A stretch of DNA of 64,000 bases, taken from Niveispirillum irakense DSM 11586 (GTDB lineage Bacteria; Pseudomonadota; Alphaproteobacteria; Azospirillales; Azospirillaceae). Within the stretch, counting starts at the first letter, position 1; every line of letters starts with the position of its first letter. Position numbers and translations under genes: made by a program. The notes below the pieces were generated by a model. That model was not told the origin of the DNA, did not search any database, and was given only the letters and a program-made list of their open reading frames with translations. The stretch lies in the NCBI RefSeq assembly GCF_000429645.1, contig NZ_AUCG01000023.1:186001-250000 (forward strand). Reading direction: 5' to 3'. Shown in pieces: positions 1-9,500 of the stretch.

Positions 1-646
1 CGATATTTTTCGGCGTGGGCAGGGTGCTTGCCACCTCGGAAGAGGAATGGACAAAGATTTCCACCCCCCGCAGGGCATGCGCGCGGGCGATCTCCGGATA
101 AAGAATTTCCTCTGACGCGATGGCCGCCAGCCGGCCGATTTCCGTTTCCGCCACCGGGAAAATGGCATCCGTCCCATAGATGCCGACATACCGGTCCCAG
201 ACATCATAGGGGCTGGGCGCGAACATGGAAATCAGCCGGCGATAGCGCAGCACAACCGCCCCATCCGGCGCCAGCACGAAACTGGCCTGGAAATACAGGC
301 CGGGGAAATGCGGGTCGCGTTCATAGGCATTGCCGGCGATGAAACAATCCGCCGCCCGCGCCATCTCCCCCAGCGCCTTATATTCCGGCCCGTCCAGATC
401 CAGCGCTGCCTTGTCCGCCCAAACGGCGGGGCCTTCCCCCATGGGGAAGCCGGTCAGGAAATATTCCGGCAGCACAACAAGCCGCACATCCGGTCCGATA
501 AACCGTTTGGAAGCAATCACCTGTTCGCGGATGCGGGCGATGCTGTCCGCCATACGCTGGCGTGCTGTAGCCCGGTCCAGGCAGCGGTTCACGGAATGAC
601 AGGTGACCTGAAGGGCCAGGGCCATGTAAGGGGTGACAGATGTCAT
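1..646 (-). CDS. Nitrilase-superfamily (carbon-nitrogen hydrolase) protein, C-terminus cut by window edge
   Basis: I translated this gene from an ATG at 646; it reads open to base 1, so only about 215 N-terminal residues are present. The nitrilase fold is recognisable: the Glu motif LPEYFLTGFP lies near residue 61 and the nucleophile-elbow region IASEEILYPEIAR near residues 175-187, followed by RGVEIFVHSSSE. Two of the three family catalytic positions are altered. Ser178 stands where the nucleophilic Cys is expected, six residues before the PE pair, and the usual Lys is replaced by Arg in LRYRRL. The protein may therefore be a non-canonical or non-hydrolytic member. It is transcribed away from the aldehyde dehydrogenase gene, with a 100-bp shared promoter region carrying a perfect inverted repeat. 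Family assignment is firm; function is not. Confidence 0.8.
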   Translation of the reverse strand, partial: MTSVTPYMALALQVTCHSVNRCLDRATARQRMADSIARIREQVIASKRFIGPDVRLVVLPEYFLTGFPMGEGPAVWADKAALDLDGPEYKALGEMARAADCFIAGNAYERDPHFPGLYFQASFVLAPDGAVVLRYRRLISMFAPSPYDVWDRYVGIYGTDAIFPVAETEIGRLAAIASEEILYPEIARAHALRGVEIFVHSSSEVASTLPTPKNI

Positions 647-707
647 CAGCATCTTCCTTCCAAATGGCGCGCAGAGGTTTGATGATATTTCTATCGTGAC
701 GTTACTG

Positions 708-733
708 TTATTGATATAACTTTATATCAATAA
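708..733. promoter_or_regulatory. Perfect 11-bp inverted repeat, candidate operator
   Basis: The arms are TTATTGATATA (708-718) and TATATCAATAA (723-733), separated by 4 bases. The repeat lies 13 bp before the ATG of the aldehyde dehydrogenase gene, in the divergent promoter shared with the nitrilase-like gene. A close relative of it sits at 2190-2211. No regulator gene lies beside it in the window. Confidence 0.7.
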
Positions 734-746
734 AGAGGAAGGCGTC

Positions 747-2159
747 ATGGAAATCCCCGTCCGCAATCCCCGCACCGGCTTGATTGATCATCATATCCAT
801 GCAGCTGACAGCGCGGCGGTGGCGGCAACCGCGCAGCACCTGCGTCGCGGGCTGGCCGGGTGGCGGGCGATGGGGCTGGCGGGAAGGGCGGCAGCGCTGG
901 AGGCTTTCAGCCAGGCCCTTGCCGCTCGGGCCGGGGAGATTACGAACGCGCTTGCCACCGATACAGGCCGCCAGCGCATCGCGGGGCTGGAACTGGACGG
1001 GGTGCGCGGTGCCATTGCCGGCTGGATTGCCGCCACGCCGGGCCTGCTGCCGGAAGGGTGGGTGGCCGGGCGCGGTAACCCTGCCATCAATCATGCGCCC
1101 CACTGGGTGCCCTATCATCTGGTGGGTGTGATCAGTCCCTGGAACTTCCCCCTGACCCTTTCCCTGATTGATGCCATTCCGGCCTTGCTGGCTGGTTGCG
1201 CCGTGATGATCAAACCATCGGAGGTGACCCCGCGTTTTGCCCGCCCGTTGGCCGATGCGGTGGCGGCGGCCGGCCTGTCGGATGTGCTGGCCATAGTTCA
1301 GGGCGATGGCAAAACCGGTCAGGCGCTGGTGGACGCAGTTGATTGTGTCTGTTTCACCGGATCGGTGGCGACCGGCCGCAAAGTGGCTGTCGCAGCAGCG
1401 CAAAGGCTGATCCCGGCTTTCCTGGAATTGGGGGGCAAAGACCCGCTGATCGTCCTGGAAGGGGCTGATCTGGACGCGGCTGTAACGGCGGCCCTGCGCG
1501 GATCGGTGCTGGCGACGGGCCAAGCCTGCCAATCCATCGAGCGTATTTATGTCGCCCGCCGCCTTTACGCGGATTTTGTGAGTCGGCTGGCGGCGGCGGC
1601 GGAAAAGGCCCGTTTGAACACACCGGACATATCCCAGGGCGAAATCGGGCCGATCATCTTTGATCGGCAGGCGGAGATATTACGACACCAGATTGAGGAT
1701 GCGGTGGCGCGGGGCGCCCGCATCGTGACGGGGGGTGTGGTTGAGGATCATGGCGGGCTTTGGCTGCGCCCGACTGTACTGGTTGATGTCACCCATGAGA
1801 TGGCGGTGATGCGGGAGGAAACATTCGGCCCCCTGCTGCCGGTCATGGTTTTTGATGATGTGGAACAGGCCATCATCCTGGCCAATGACAGCCAATATGG
1901 CCTGTCCGCCGCGGTTTTTGCCGCCGATACGGATCAGGCGGCGGCGGTGGGGCGGCGTCTGGTGGCCGGTGCCGTCAGCCTGAATGACGCTGCCTTGACC
2001 GCCCTTTTCCATGAGGCACCGAAGCAGAGCTTCCGTGACAGTGGTCTGGGACCGTCGCGGATGGGGCTGGATGGCTATACCCGTTTCTTCCGCCGTCAGG
2101 CGCTGATCGCCCAGACCGGGCATCCTCTGCCTTTGGCTGCTTTCGCCGAGGATGCTTGA
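747..2159 (+). CDS. NAD(P)-dependent aldehyde dehydrogenase
   Basis: This 470-residue aldehyde dehydrogenase oxidises an aldehyde to the acid in the cytoplasm. Family landmarks are in order: the coenzyme-binding SPWNFP at about residue 131, KPSE near 155, FTGS near 204, the general base Glu227 in LELGGKDP, the nucleophile Cys261 in GQACQSIER, and EETFGP near 355. The ATG at 747 follows AAAGAGGAAGG, a good ribosome binding site. Within the superfamily it resembles coniferyl/benzaldehyde-type enzymes, but the substrate cannot be read from the sequence. It heads a same-strand series with the LeuCD-like, CoA-transferase and lyase genes, so it probably supplies the acid that they process. The 98-bp gap to the next gene carries a second copy of the operator-like repeat, so that gene may have its own promoter. 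Confidence 0.9.
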   Translation: MEIPVRNPRTGLIDHHIHAADSAAVAATAQHLRRGLAGWRAMGLAGRAAALEAFSQALAARAGEITNALATDTGRQRIAGLELDGVRGAIAGWIAATPGLLPEGWVAGRGNPAINHAPHWVPYHLVGVISPWNFPLTLSLIDAIPALLAGCAVMIKPSEVTPRFARPLADAVAAAGLSDVLAIVQGDGKTGQALVDAVDCVCFTGSVATGRKVAVAAAQRLIPAFLELGGKDPLIVLEGADLDAAVTAALRGSVLATGQACQSIERIYVARRLYADFVSRLAAAAEKARLNTPDISQGEIGPIIFDRQAEILRHQIEDAVARGARIVTGGVVEDHGGLWLRPTVLVDVTHEMAVMREETFGPLLPVMVFDDVEQAIILANDSQYGLSAAVFAADTDQAAAVGRRLVAGAVSLNDAALTALFHEAPKQSFRDSGLGPSRMGLDGYTRFFRRQALIAQTGHPLPLAAFAEDA

Positions 2160-2189
2160 AGCGGCGTGACAAAGCGTCCATGTTGTACT

Positions 2190-2211
2190 AATGATCTAAC
2201 AATAGATCATT
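2190..2211. promoter_or_regulatory. Perfect 9-bp inverted repeat, candidate operator
   Basis: AATGATCTA (2190-2198) and TAGATCATT (2203-2211) flank a 4-base spacer. It shares the layout TGATNTA-AC-N2-TANATCA with the repeat at 708-733. The same repressor may therefore bind before both the aldehyde dehydrogenase gene and the LeuC-like gene. Because it lies just upstream of the ATG at 2216, it supports the downstream start at 2258. Confidence 0.65.
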
Positions 2212-2257
2212 TTAGATGGTCGCGATGGGGCGGCCATGGGTGTTGGGGGGACGAGGT

Positions 2258-3667
2258 ATGGGGCGATCACTGATCGAAAAATTGTGGGAACGGCATCGCG
2301 TCGCCGATCTGGGTGACGGGACGGACCTGCTTTATATCGATCGTGTGCTACTGCATGAGCGCACGGGCTCCATGGCCTTGAAAGGGTTGAAGGAGCAGGG
2401 GCGCGCCGTGCGCCATCCCGACCGGGCGTTCGTCTGCATGGACCATATTGTCGATACGTTCCCCGGCCGGGGGGATGAGACGACAATGCCCGGTGGCACC
2501 GCCTTCATTCGGGAAACGCGGGAGGCGGCGACGGAAGCCGGTATCCGCATCTTTGATATTGGCGATAATCGCCAGGGCATTGTGCATGTCGTGTCGCCGG
2601 AACAGGGCATCGCCCTGCCGGGTGCCACGCTGGTCTGCCCGGACAGCCATACCTGCACCCAGGGCGGGTTGGGCGCGCTGGCCTGGGGCATCGGCTCTAC
2701 CGAGGCGGCGCACGCGCTGGCCACCCAGACGCTGGTGGTGAAGCGGCCCCGCACCATGCGGGTGTGGTTTGACGGCGCGCTGCCGGCGGGCGTGGGGGCG
2801 AAGGACATGATCCTGCACCTGATCGCCAGCCATGGGGCCGGTGGTGGTTCCGGCTATGCCATTGAATTTGCCGGTCCGGCGGTGGAAGCCCTGTCGGTGG
2901 AAGCGCGCATGACCCTGTGCAACATGGCGGTGGAATTTGCCGCCTGGACCGGGCTGGTGGCGCCGGATGCCAAGACCATCGACTGGGTGAAGGGCCGGCC
3001 CTTCGCACCTGCGGGCGATTTGTGGGAACAGGCGGTAGCCGACTGGCAGAGCCTTACCAGTGACGCGGATGCCGTTTTCGACAAGGAAATCCGGGTCGAT
3101 TGCGCTGATATCGCGCCCACCGTCACCTGGGGCACCAGCCCGCAACATGCCGTGCCTGTGACGGGCCAGGTGCCGGACCCGGCAGGCATCGCCGATCCCG
3201 TGGCCGCCCAGGCCCAGCGCCGGGCGCTGGATTATATGGGCCTTGCCCCCGGTGACAGTCTGATCGGCCTGCCCATCGATGGCGCCTTTATCGGAAGCTG
3301 CACCAACAGCCGCCTGTCCGATCTGCGCGCCGCCGCCGCGATCCTGAAGGGTCGCAAGGTGGCCAAGGGCGTGCGCGCCATCTGCGTGCCCGGTTCCATG
3401 CAGGTGAAGGCGGCGGCAGAGGCCGAGGGCCTGCACCTGCTGTTCCAGGAAGCCGGGTTTGAATGGCGGGAGAGCGGCTGTTCCATGTGCTTCTTTGCTG
3501 GTGGGGAGCATTTCGGCAAGGGCGAACGGGTGGTCACATCCACCAACCGCAATTTCGAAAACCGGCAGGGGCCGGGGACCCGGTCGCATCTGGCCAGCCC
3601 CGTGACGGTGGCGGCATCCGCCATTGCTGGCCATATCGCTGATCCGCGTCGCCTGGGGGAGGCTTGA
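2258..3667 (+). CDS. Aconitase-family hydro-lyase, large subunit (LeuC-like, [4Fe-4S])
   Basis: This is the large subunit of a two-subunit hydro-lyase of the 3-isopropylmalate isomerase/homoaconitase/dimethylmaleate hydratase group. The cluster ligands are present: Cys348 in GSCTN and Cys408 and Cys411 in CSMC, almost exactly the E. coli LeuC spacing. Other landmarks are DSHTCTQGGLGALAWGIGST and TSTNRNFENRQG. Earlier in-frame ATGs exist (2216 onward), but 2258 gives 469 residues, the normal LeuC length, starts with the typical GRSLIEKLWERH, has a GGGGGGACGAGG ribosome binding site, and clears the inverted repeat at 2190-2211. The small subunit gene starts 3 bp downstream. The CoA transferase and lyase context argues for hydration of a catabolic C5/C6 diacid, such as citraconate to citramalate, rather than leucine synthesis. 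That role is inference. Confidence 0.85.
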   Translation: MGRSLIEKLWERHRVADLGDGTDLLYIDRVLLHERTGSMALKGLKEQGRAVRHPDRAFVCMDHIVDTFPGRGDETTMPGGTAFIRETREAATEAGIRIFDIGDNRQGIVHVVSPEQGIALPGATLVCPDSHTCTQGGLGALAWGIGSTEAAHALATQTLVVKRPRTMRVWFDGALPAGVGAKDMILHLIASHGAGGGSGYAIEFAGPAVEALSVEARMTLCNMAVEFAAWTGLVAPDAKTIDWVKGRPFAPAGDLWEQAVADWQSLTSDADAVFDKEIRVDCADIAPTVTWGTSPQHAVPVTGQVPDPAGIADPVAAQAQRRALDYMGLAPGDSLIGLPIDGAFIGSCTNSRLSDLRAAAAILKGRKVAKGVRAICVPGSMQVKAAAEAEGLHLLFQEAGFEWRESGCSMCFFAGGEHFGKGERVVTSTNRNFENRQGPGTRSHLASPVTVAASAIAGHIADPRRLGEA

Positions 3668-3670
3668 GCC

Positions 3671-4279
3671 ATGGAAAAATTCACCCGACTGACCGGCGTT
3701 GCCGCCCCCCTGTTCCGCGCCAATATCGACACCGACGCCATCATCCCCTCGCGGGAGATGAAGCGCGTGTCGAAGGAAGGGCTGGGGGAGGGCATGTTTG
3801 CCGACTGGCGCTACAGCGATGTGGCCGCCCGTGTGGAAAATCCGGATTTCGTGCTGAACCGCCAGCCCTACCGCAAGGCACCCATCCTGATGGGCGGGCC
3901 CAATTTCGGCTGCGGCTCCTCGCGTGAACATGCGGTCTGGGCTCTGCAGGATTATGGCGTGCGCTGCGTCATCGCCCCCAGCTTCGGCGCCATCTTCCAG
4001 GGTAATTGTGTGCGCAACGGCATCCTGCCGCTGGTCCTGCCGGAACCGTCGATCGTCGCATTGGTGGAACAAGCAGACCCGCAGATCCTGACCATTGATC
4101 TGGCTGCGCAGACCGTGCGCACGCCGGACGGGACGGAACTGCCCTTCACCATCCCGCCGGCCGACAAGGAAATGCTGCTGGAAGGGCTGGACGCCATCGG
4201 CGTCACCCTGAAGCGCCTGCCCACCATCCAGTCATTCGAAGGCGCCTATCGCGCGCGCCATCCGTGGCTTTTTTTCTGA
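3671..4279 (+). CDS. Aconitase-family hydro-lyase, small swivel subunit (LeuD-like)
   Basis: This 202-residue swivel subunit pairs with the preceding LeuC-like protein. It begins with the family start (TRLTGVAAPLFRANIDTDAIIPSR) and carries the hallmark GPNFGCGSSREHA near residue 79. FGAIFQGNCVRNGILPL, near residue 109, is typical of LeuD. The gene starts 3 bp after the large-subunit stop, so the two are almost certainly translated together. The family recognises the substrate side chain partly through this subunit. The region after IDTDAIIPSR reads EMKRVSKEGLGEGMFADWRY, which differs from the second LeuD-like protein in this window (PARFLTITEKKGLGRYAF), so the two pairs probably act on different diacids. 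Confidence 0.85.
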   Translation: MEKFTRLTGVAAPLFRANIDTDAIIPSREMKRVSKEGLGEGMFADWRYSDVAARVENPDFVLNRQPYRKAPILMGGPNFGCGSSREHAVWALQDYGVRCVIAPSFGAIFQGNCVRNGILPLVLPEPSIVALVEQADPQILTIDLAAQTVRTPDGTELPFTIPPADKEMLLEGLDAIGVTLKRLPTIQSFEGAYRARHPWLFF

Positions 4280-4304
4280 AACATCCGATTGCCGAGGTTG
4301 CGCC

Positions 4305-5513
4305 ATGTCGCAGAATGATAATGCCGCCCCCCTGCCGCTGGCCGGGCTGAAAGTCATTGAATTCACCCATATGGTGATGGGCCCCACGGTCGGCATGGTG
4401 CTGGGTGACCTGGGTGCCGATGTCATCAAGGTGGAACCGATCGGCGGCGACAATACCCGCCGCCTGCTGGGATCGGGCGCCGGCTATTTCCCCATGTATG
4501 GCCGCAACAAGCGCAGCCTGTCGATTGACCTGAAGTCGCCGGAAGGCAAGGCCATCGCCCTGGAACTGATCGATGAGGCAGATGTGCTGATCGAGAATTT
4601 CCGCCCCGGCGCCATGGAGGCCCTGGGCTTTGGCGAGGAAGCGCTGAAGGCGCGTAATCCCGGCCTGGTCTATTGCTCGGCCAAGGGTTTCCTGTCCGGC
4701 CCCTATGAACATCGCGCGGCCTTGGACGAGGTGGCGCAGATGATGGGCGGGCTTGCCTATATGACCGGCCCGCCGGGCCGCCCCTTGCGTGCCGGCGCGT
4801 CGGTGATCGACGTGATCGGCGGCCTGTTCGGTGTGATCGGCGTGCTGGCTGCCCTGATCCAGCGCGGCACGCTGGGCCGTGGCCAGACGGTCAAGTCGGC
4901 TTTGTTCGAGAATTGCGTGTTCCTGGTCGGCCAGCATATGGCCCAGTATGTGGTGACGGGCACGGCGGCCCGCCCCATGCCGGTGCGCATCTCCGCCTGG
5001 GCCATCTATGACCAGTTCCAGACCAAGGACGAGCAGACCGTCTTTGCCGGTGTCGTCACCGACGGTCAGTGGGTTGGTTTCTGCAAGGCGTTCGGCCTGG
5101 ATGATTTCGCCGCTGACGAGACGCTGGCCCGGAATAATGGCCGCGTGCAGGCCCGCGACCGCATCATTCCGCGCGTGCAGGAACTGTTCAAGACCTTCAC
5201 CAAGGAAGAGCTGCTGGCCAGGCTGGAGGAGATCGGACTGCCGTTCGCCCCCATCAACCGGCCGGAAGATCTGTTCGAAGACCCGCATCTGGCGGCATCC
5301 GGCGGCCTGCTGGATATGCACCTGCCGGGCGATGACCGCCCGATCCGCCTGCCGGCCCTGCCGGTGGAACTGGATGGCCAGCGTCCGGCCCTGGTGCGCG
5401 ATCTGGCCAAGCCGGGTGAACATTCAGCCGAAGTCCTGGCTGAGCTTGGTTATGGCAGCGACCGTATCGCCGACCTGACGGCGCGCGGCATCATCGTGCA
5501 GGCGGAGGCTTGA
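4305..5513 (+). CDS. Class III (CaiB/BaiF family) CoA transferase
   Basis: The 402-residue protein is a full-length family III CoA transferase, which moves CoA between carboxylic acids through an aspartyl-CoA intermediate. Typical elements are the start PLAGLKVIEFTHMVMGP, DLGADVIKVEP (about residues 35-45), the NKRSLSIDLKSPEG block, IENFRPG, and the catalytic Asp141 in LDEVAQMMGG, followed by GASVIDVIGGLFG. It begins 25 bp after the LeuD-like gene and is followed within 2 bp by an HMG-CoA-lyase-family gene. This pairing is seen in degradation of citramalate and related acids: the transferase makes the CoA ester and the lyase splits it. The likely donor is succinyl-CoA or acetyl-CoA. The acceptor is inferred only from context. 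Confidence 0.88.
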   Translation: MSQNDNAAPLPLAGLKVIEFTHMVMGPTVGMVLGDLGADVIKVEPIGGDNTRRLLGSGAGYFPMYGRNKRSLSIDLKSPEGKAIALELIDEADVLIENFRPGAMEALGFGEEALKARNPGLVYCSAKGFLSGPYEHRAALDEVAQMMGGLAYMTGPPGRPLRAGASVIDVIGGLFGVIGVLAALIQRGTLGRGQTVKSALFENCVFLVGQHMAQYVVTGTAARPMPVRISAWAIYDQFQTKDEQTVFAGVVTDGQWVGFCKAFGLDDFAADETLARNNGRVQARDRIIPRVQELFKTFTKEELLARLEEIGLPFAPINRPEDLFEDPHLAASGGLLDMHLPGDDRPIRLPALPVELDGQRPALVRDLAKPGEHSAEVLAELGYGSDRIADLTARGIIVQAEA

Positions 5514-5515
5514 TC

Positions 5516-6454
5516 ATGGCGGGCACATTCATCGAGATTTCCGAGGTCGGTCCCCGCGACGGACTGCAGAGCATCAGCCCCATCATGCCGACCGAAGCCA
5601 AGAAGGCCTGGATCGCGGCGGAAGCGGCTGCCGGAGTGCGGGAGATCGAGGTTGGTTCCTTCGTGCCGGCCAAGATCCTGCCGCAGCTTGCCGACACGGC
5701 GGAGATCGTGGCCTATGCCCGCACCATCCCCGGCCTGACCGTGGCGGTGCTGGTGCCCAACCTGCGCGGCGCGGAAGCTGCCGTCGCGGCTGGCGCCCAC
5801 AAGATCACCATCCCGCTGTCGGTGTCGGAAACCCACAGCCTGCGCAATGTGCGGCGCACGCACGCGCAGATGCTGGAGGAAACCGCCGCCATCGCGGCGC
5901 TGATCAAGGCCCAGCCGCCGGAGAACCGCGCGAAGTTCGAAGGCGGCCTGTCCACGGCTTTCGGCTGCACCCTGGAAGGGGTGGTGCCGGAGGCGAAGGT
6001 GCTGGAAATCGCCGAGGCGCTGATGAAGGCTGGCTGTGACGAGGTCGGCCTGTCCGACACCACCGGCTATGCCAACCCGGCGCAGGTAAAGCGCATGATC
6101 CGCGCCGTGCGCGGCGTGGTGGGCGATCATGCCTGTTCCGGCGTGCATCTGCATAATACGCGCGGCCTGGGGCTTGCCAATGCGCTGGCCGCCCTGGATG
6201 AAGGGATCACGACGCTGGACGCCTCCCTGGGCGGCATTGGCGGCTGCCCGTTCGCGCCGGGTGCGTCGGGCAATATCGTGACGGAAGATCTGGCCTTCAT
6301 GCTGGCCGCCATGGGCTATGACACCGGGATCGACCTGGAAAAGCTGCTGGCGGTGCGCGATGTGGTGAAGCAGGCCTTGCCGGATACGGAAATGTACGGC
6401 TTCACCCCCGATGCCGGCCTGCCCAAAGGGTTCAATGGCGCTTGGGGCGTGTGA
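5516..6454 (+). CDS. HMG-CoA lyase-family protein, candidate (R)-citramalyl-CoA-type lyase
   Basis: This DRE-TIM metallolyase-family protein has 312 residues and the HMG-CoA lyase signatures. EVGPRDGLQ lies near residue 8, the metal-binding GVHLHNTRGLGLAN near 208, and the catalytic-Cys loop GGCPFAPGASGN near 240. The start is the ATG at 5516; a TTG at 5510 is also in frame but overlaps the previous stop. Family members cleave 3-hydroxy-3-methylglutaryl-CoA, and an alphaproteobacterial branch is known to cleave (R)-citramalyl-CoA to acetyl-CoA and pyruvate. Clustering with a LeuCD-like hydratase and a CoA transferase favours the second type of reaction. The nearby aldehyde dehydrogenase and the lack of leucine/isovalerate genes (no acyl-CoA dehydrogenase or methylcrotonyl-CoA carboxylase) argue against a leucine role. 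Confidence 0.85.
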   Translation: MAGTFIEISEVGPRDGLQSISPIMPTEAKKAWIAAEAAAGVREIEVGSFVPAKILPQLADTAEIVAYARTIPGLTVAVLVPNLRGAEAAVAAGAHKITIPLSVSETHSLRNVRRTHAQMLEETAAIAALIKAQPPENRAKFEGGLSTAFGCTLEGVVPEAKVLEIAEALMKAGCDEVGLSDTTGYANPAQVKRMIRAVRGVVGDHACSGVHLHNTRGLGLANALAALDEGITTLDASLGGIGGCPFAPGASGNIVTEDLAFMLAAMGYDTGIDLEKLLAVRDVVKQALPDTEMYGFTPDAGLPKGFNGAWGV

Positions 6455-6572
6455 GGGCTCCGGCCTGATACATGGCAGGATGGGGCCGGGGTGATAAGGG
6501 CTTGACGGGGAAGGCACGAACGGTTTGGGTGCCATTACCTTTCTGTATGGTCACCTTGAACGAGGTTCCTTG

Positions 6573-9500
6573 ATGCCGCCCGGCCCCCGGCACCGTGGTC
6601 GCCCGCTTTCGGACGTCCGGCTTTTTGAGCCGGATGTCCGCGACGGTTTCGATCCGGCAACATTCCAGCGCGGTGATAATTACCAGCGCCGCGGCAAGGT
6701 GCTGGAAATGGTGCTGGAAGAGGCCGAAGACGGGCCGGAACTGCTGTCAGCCGTGGCAGGCAGCGGCGGTAATGTCTATGAAGTCGCCATTGAACTGACG
6801 CCGGTCGGGGGTGGGGCCGATTTCACCTGCTTCTGTTCCTGCCCGGTGGAGGTGGGCTGCAAACATGCCGCCGCCACTCTGCTCCATGCTATCAGGCAGG
6901 GTTGGTTCAACCCGGCGGGCATAACAACGGTCCGGCCTGGTAAGGGTTTGTCTGGAGCACTCACCCCCACCAAGGCGAAGGCAGTTGATCCGCTGGCGGG
7001 GCCGTTACGGGCATGGCTTGATCACCTGGAGATGAGCGCGGGCAATGTGCCGCCGCCAGCACAAGGCCAACCGGTAAAGAAAGCCCCGGCAGCGGAAGTG
7101 CTGCTTTATTGTTTCGACGTGAAATCCTACCCCAACGGGTCGGACAGCACCGTCCTGTCCCTGATCGCCACCAGACCGTTAAAAAATGGCGGCTGGGGGG
7201 CCGGGCGTCCTGTGGGCCTGGACACAGTGGCCAGCTCCACCGCCCGCCATGTCTCCGATGCTGATCGCGCCATTGCCCGTATTCTGACTGGCGATCATCG
7301 CCGGGACAATAACTGGCCCGTGAGCGGCAACCCGGAAATCCTGGAATGGGTGATGGAACGGATATTGGCGTCCGGCCGTGCCCATTGGCAATCCAAGGAT
7401 GGGGTGGGCATGTTCCGGGGGCCGGACCGCGCGGGTCGTCTGGGCTGGCGGCTTAACGCGCGGGCCAACCAGATCTTGGTGCTGGAACCGGAAGAGGGAA
7501 ACGGCATGGTCTTGCCCGGTCCCTGTCCCTGGGTTGTCGATCCCGAGACGGGGGCGTGTGGCAGGCTGGTTCTGCCGGTCCCGGCGGAAATGCTGGGTGC
7601 GCTGCTGACAGCGCCAGCCATTCCACCGGAGGCGGCGGCCCCCTTGGCGGCAGCGCTGCGGCAACGCTTTCCCGCTTTGCCCATCGCATCGCCCCGTTCC
7701 GATATCATGCTGGTCGCGGATGATAGTCCGCCCACGCCTGTCCTGCGCCTGACCAGCCAGCATGTGCCAGCCGATCCCTATTGGGGGCACAATAGCGCCG
7801 GGGCGGGGGACTGGGTGGATGGTGCCTGGCTGTCCTTTGATTACGGTATCGGGACCAACCTGACACCGACCAACCCGGCGACGGAGTTCCGGGAGGTGGA
7901 CGGGCCGCATGTCCGGGTCCGCAAACGCCGTCCTGATGTGGAAAAGGCGGCCATGGCCCGCCTGCTGGCGGCAGGATTGGCATCGCCCGACCCTTATGAC
8001 CGCCGCGTGGTCCAGGCCCTGAAGGATGGGGGGATGACCTTCCCCACGGTTCGCGATCCCAAGAATTATGGCCGGTTTCTGCCCGCCAACCCCTTTGCCT
8101 GGCCTGCCTTCATGATGGATGTGGTGCCCAAGCTTATCGCGGATATCTGGCGGGTGGAAATTGCTGAAGGGTTCCGCCACCGCACCATCCATGCCGATGG
8201 CGACTGGCAGGCGGAGATCGAAGATCGGGGCGGCTGGTGGTTCTCCCTGGATATCGGGATCGAGGTGGAGGGGGAGCGCGTGCCGCTGCTGCCGGTGCTG
8301 ATCGCGGCACTGGCCGGCCTGAAACCGGGCGCGTCGCTGGAAAGCCTGTCCCATGGCGGTATGTTGTACAGCCCCTTGCCGGACGGCCGCACCCTGGCCC
8401 TGCCCTTTGATCGTGTCCGCCGCCTTGTCGAAGTTCTGGTGGAATTGTTCGGTGACCGCCCACCGGGCGACGGCACATCCATCGACCTGTCATTGGCCCA
8501 GGCCGTGGGGCTGGAGGCGATTGCCGAGGCGACGCGCCTGCGCTGGGTGGGTGCCCCCCGGCTGCGCGATCTGGTGGATCAGTTGCGGCAAACCGGTATC
8601 GGCATGACCGACCGTTCCGTCCCGGCGCAGTTCCGCGCCCAGTTGCGCGACTATCAGCAGGTCGGCTTTGGCTGGATGCAATTCCTGGCGGAACAGGGGC
8701 TCGGGGGCGTGCTGGCCGATGATATGGGGCTGGGCAAGACGGTGCAGACCCTGGCCCATATGCTGGCGGAGAAGATGTCGGGGCGGATGCAGGGACCCTT
8801 CCTGGTTGTCTGCCCGACCAGCCTGGTCGCCACCTGGCGGGACGAGGCGGCGCGCTTCGCCCCCGACCTGGCGGTGCTGGTGATGCACGGACAGGGACGT
8901 GCGCGCGATGCCGACGCTTTTCAGGGAATGGATGTGGTGATCAGCACCTATCCACTTCTGATCCGGGATGATGACCTGCTGACCGGCGTGGACTGGCACG
9001 GTGTGGTGTTGGACGAGGCGCAGGCGATCAAGAATCCGGCGTCGCGCTGGACCCAGGTTGCTTGTCAGCTCAAGGCGAACCACCGGATTTGCCTGACCGG
9101 CACGCCGGTGGAAAACCATCTGGGGGAGGCATGGTCGCTGTTCGCCTTCCTGATGCCGGGCCTGCTGGGGGATAGCAAGAATTTCGCCAAACTTTTCCGC
9201 ACCCCGATTGAAAAGAAAAATGATGGGGAGCGGCGCCAACTCCTGTCCCGTCGTCTCAAACCCTTCCTGCTGCGCCGGACAAAGGCGGAAGTCGCAGCGG
9301 AACTGCCCCCCAAGACGGAGATGATCCGGTGGGTTGACCTTGCCGGTGGGCAGCGTGACCTTTACGAGACGCTGCGGCTGGCCATGGATAGCAAGGTGCG
9401 CGAAGCCATCGCCACCAAAGGGCTGGCCCGCAGTTCCATCATCATCCTGGATGCGTTGCTTAAATTGCGGCAAGCCTGCTGCGATCCAAGACTGGTGCGC

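Noticed and set aside
2348-4072. 574-codon minus-strand frame opposite leuC-like and leuD-like genes
   Set aside because: The plus strand encodes full-length, motif-complete LeuC and LeuD proteins. The antisense product shows no family features.
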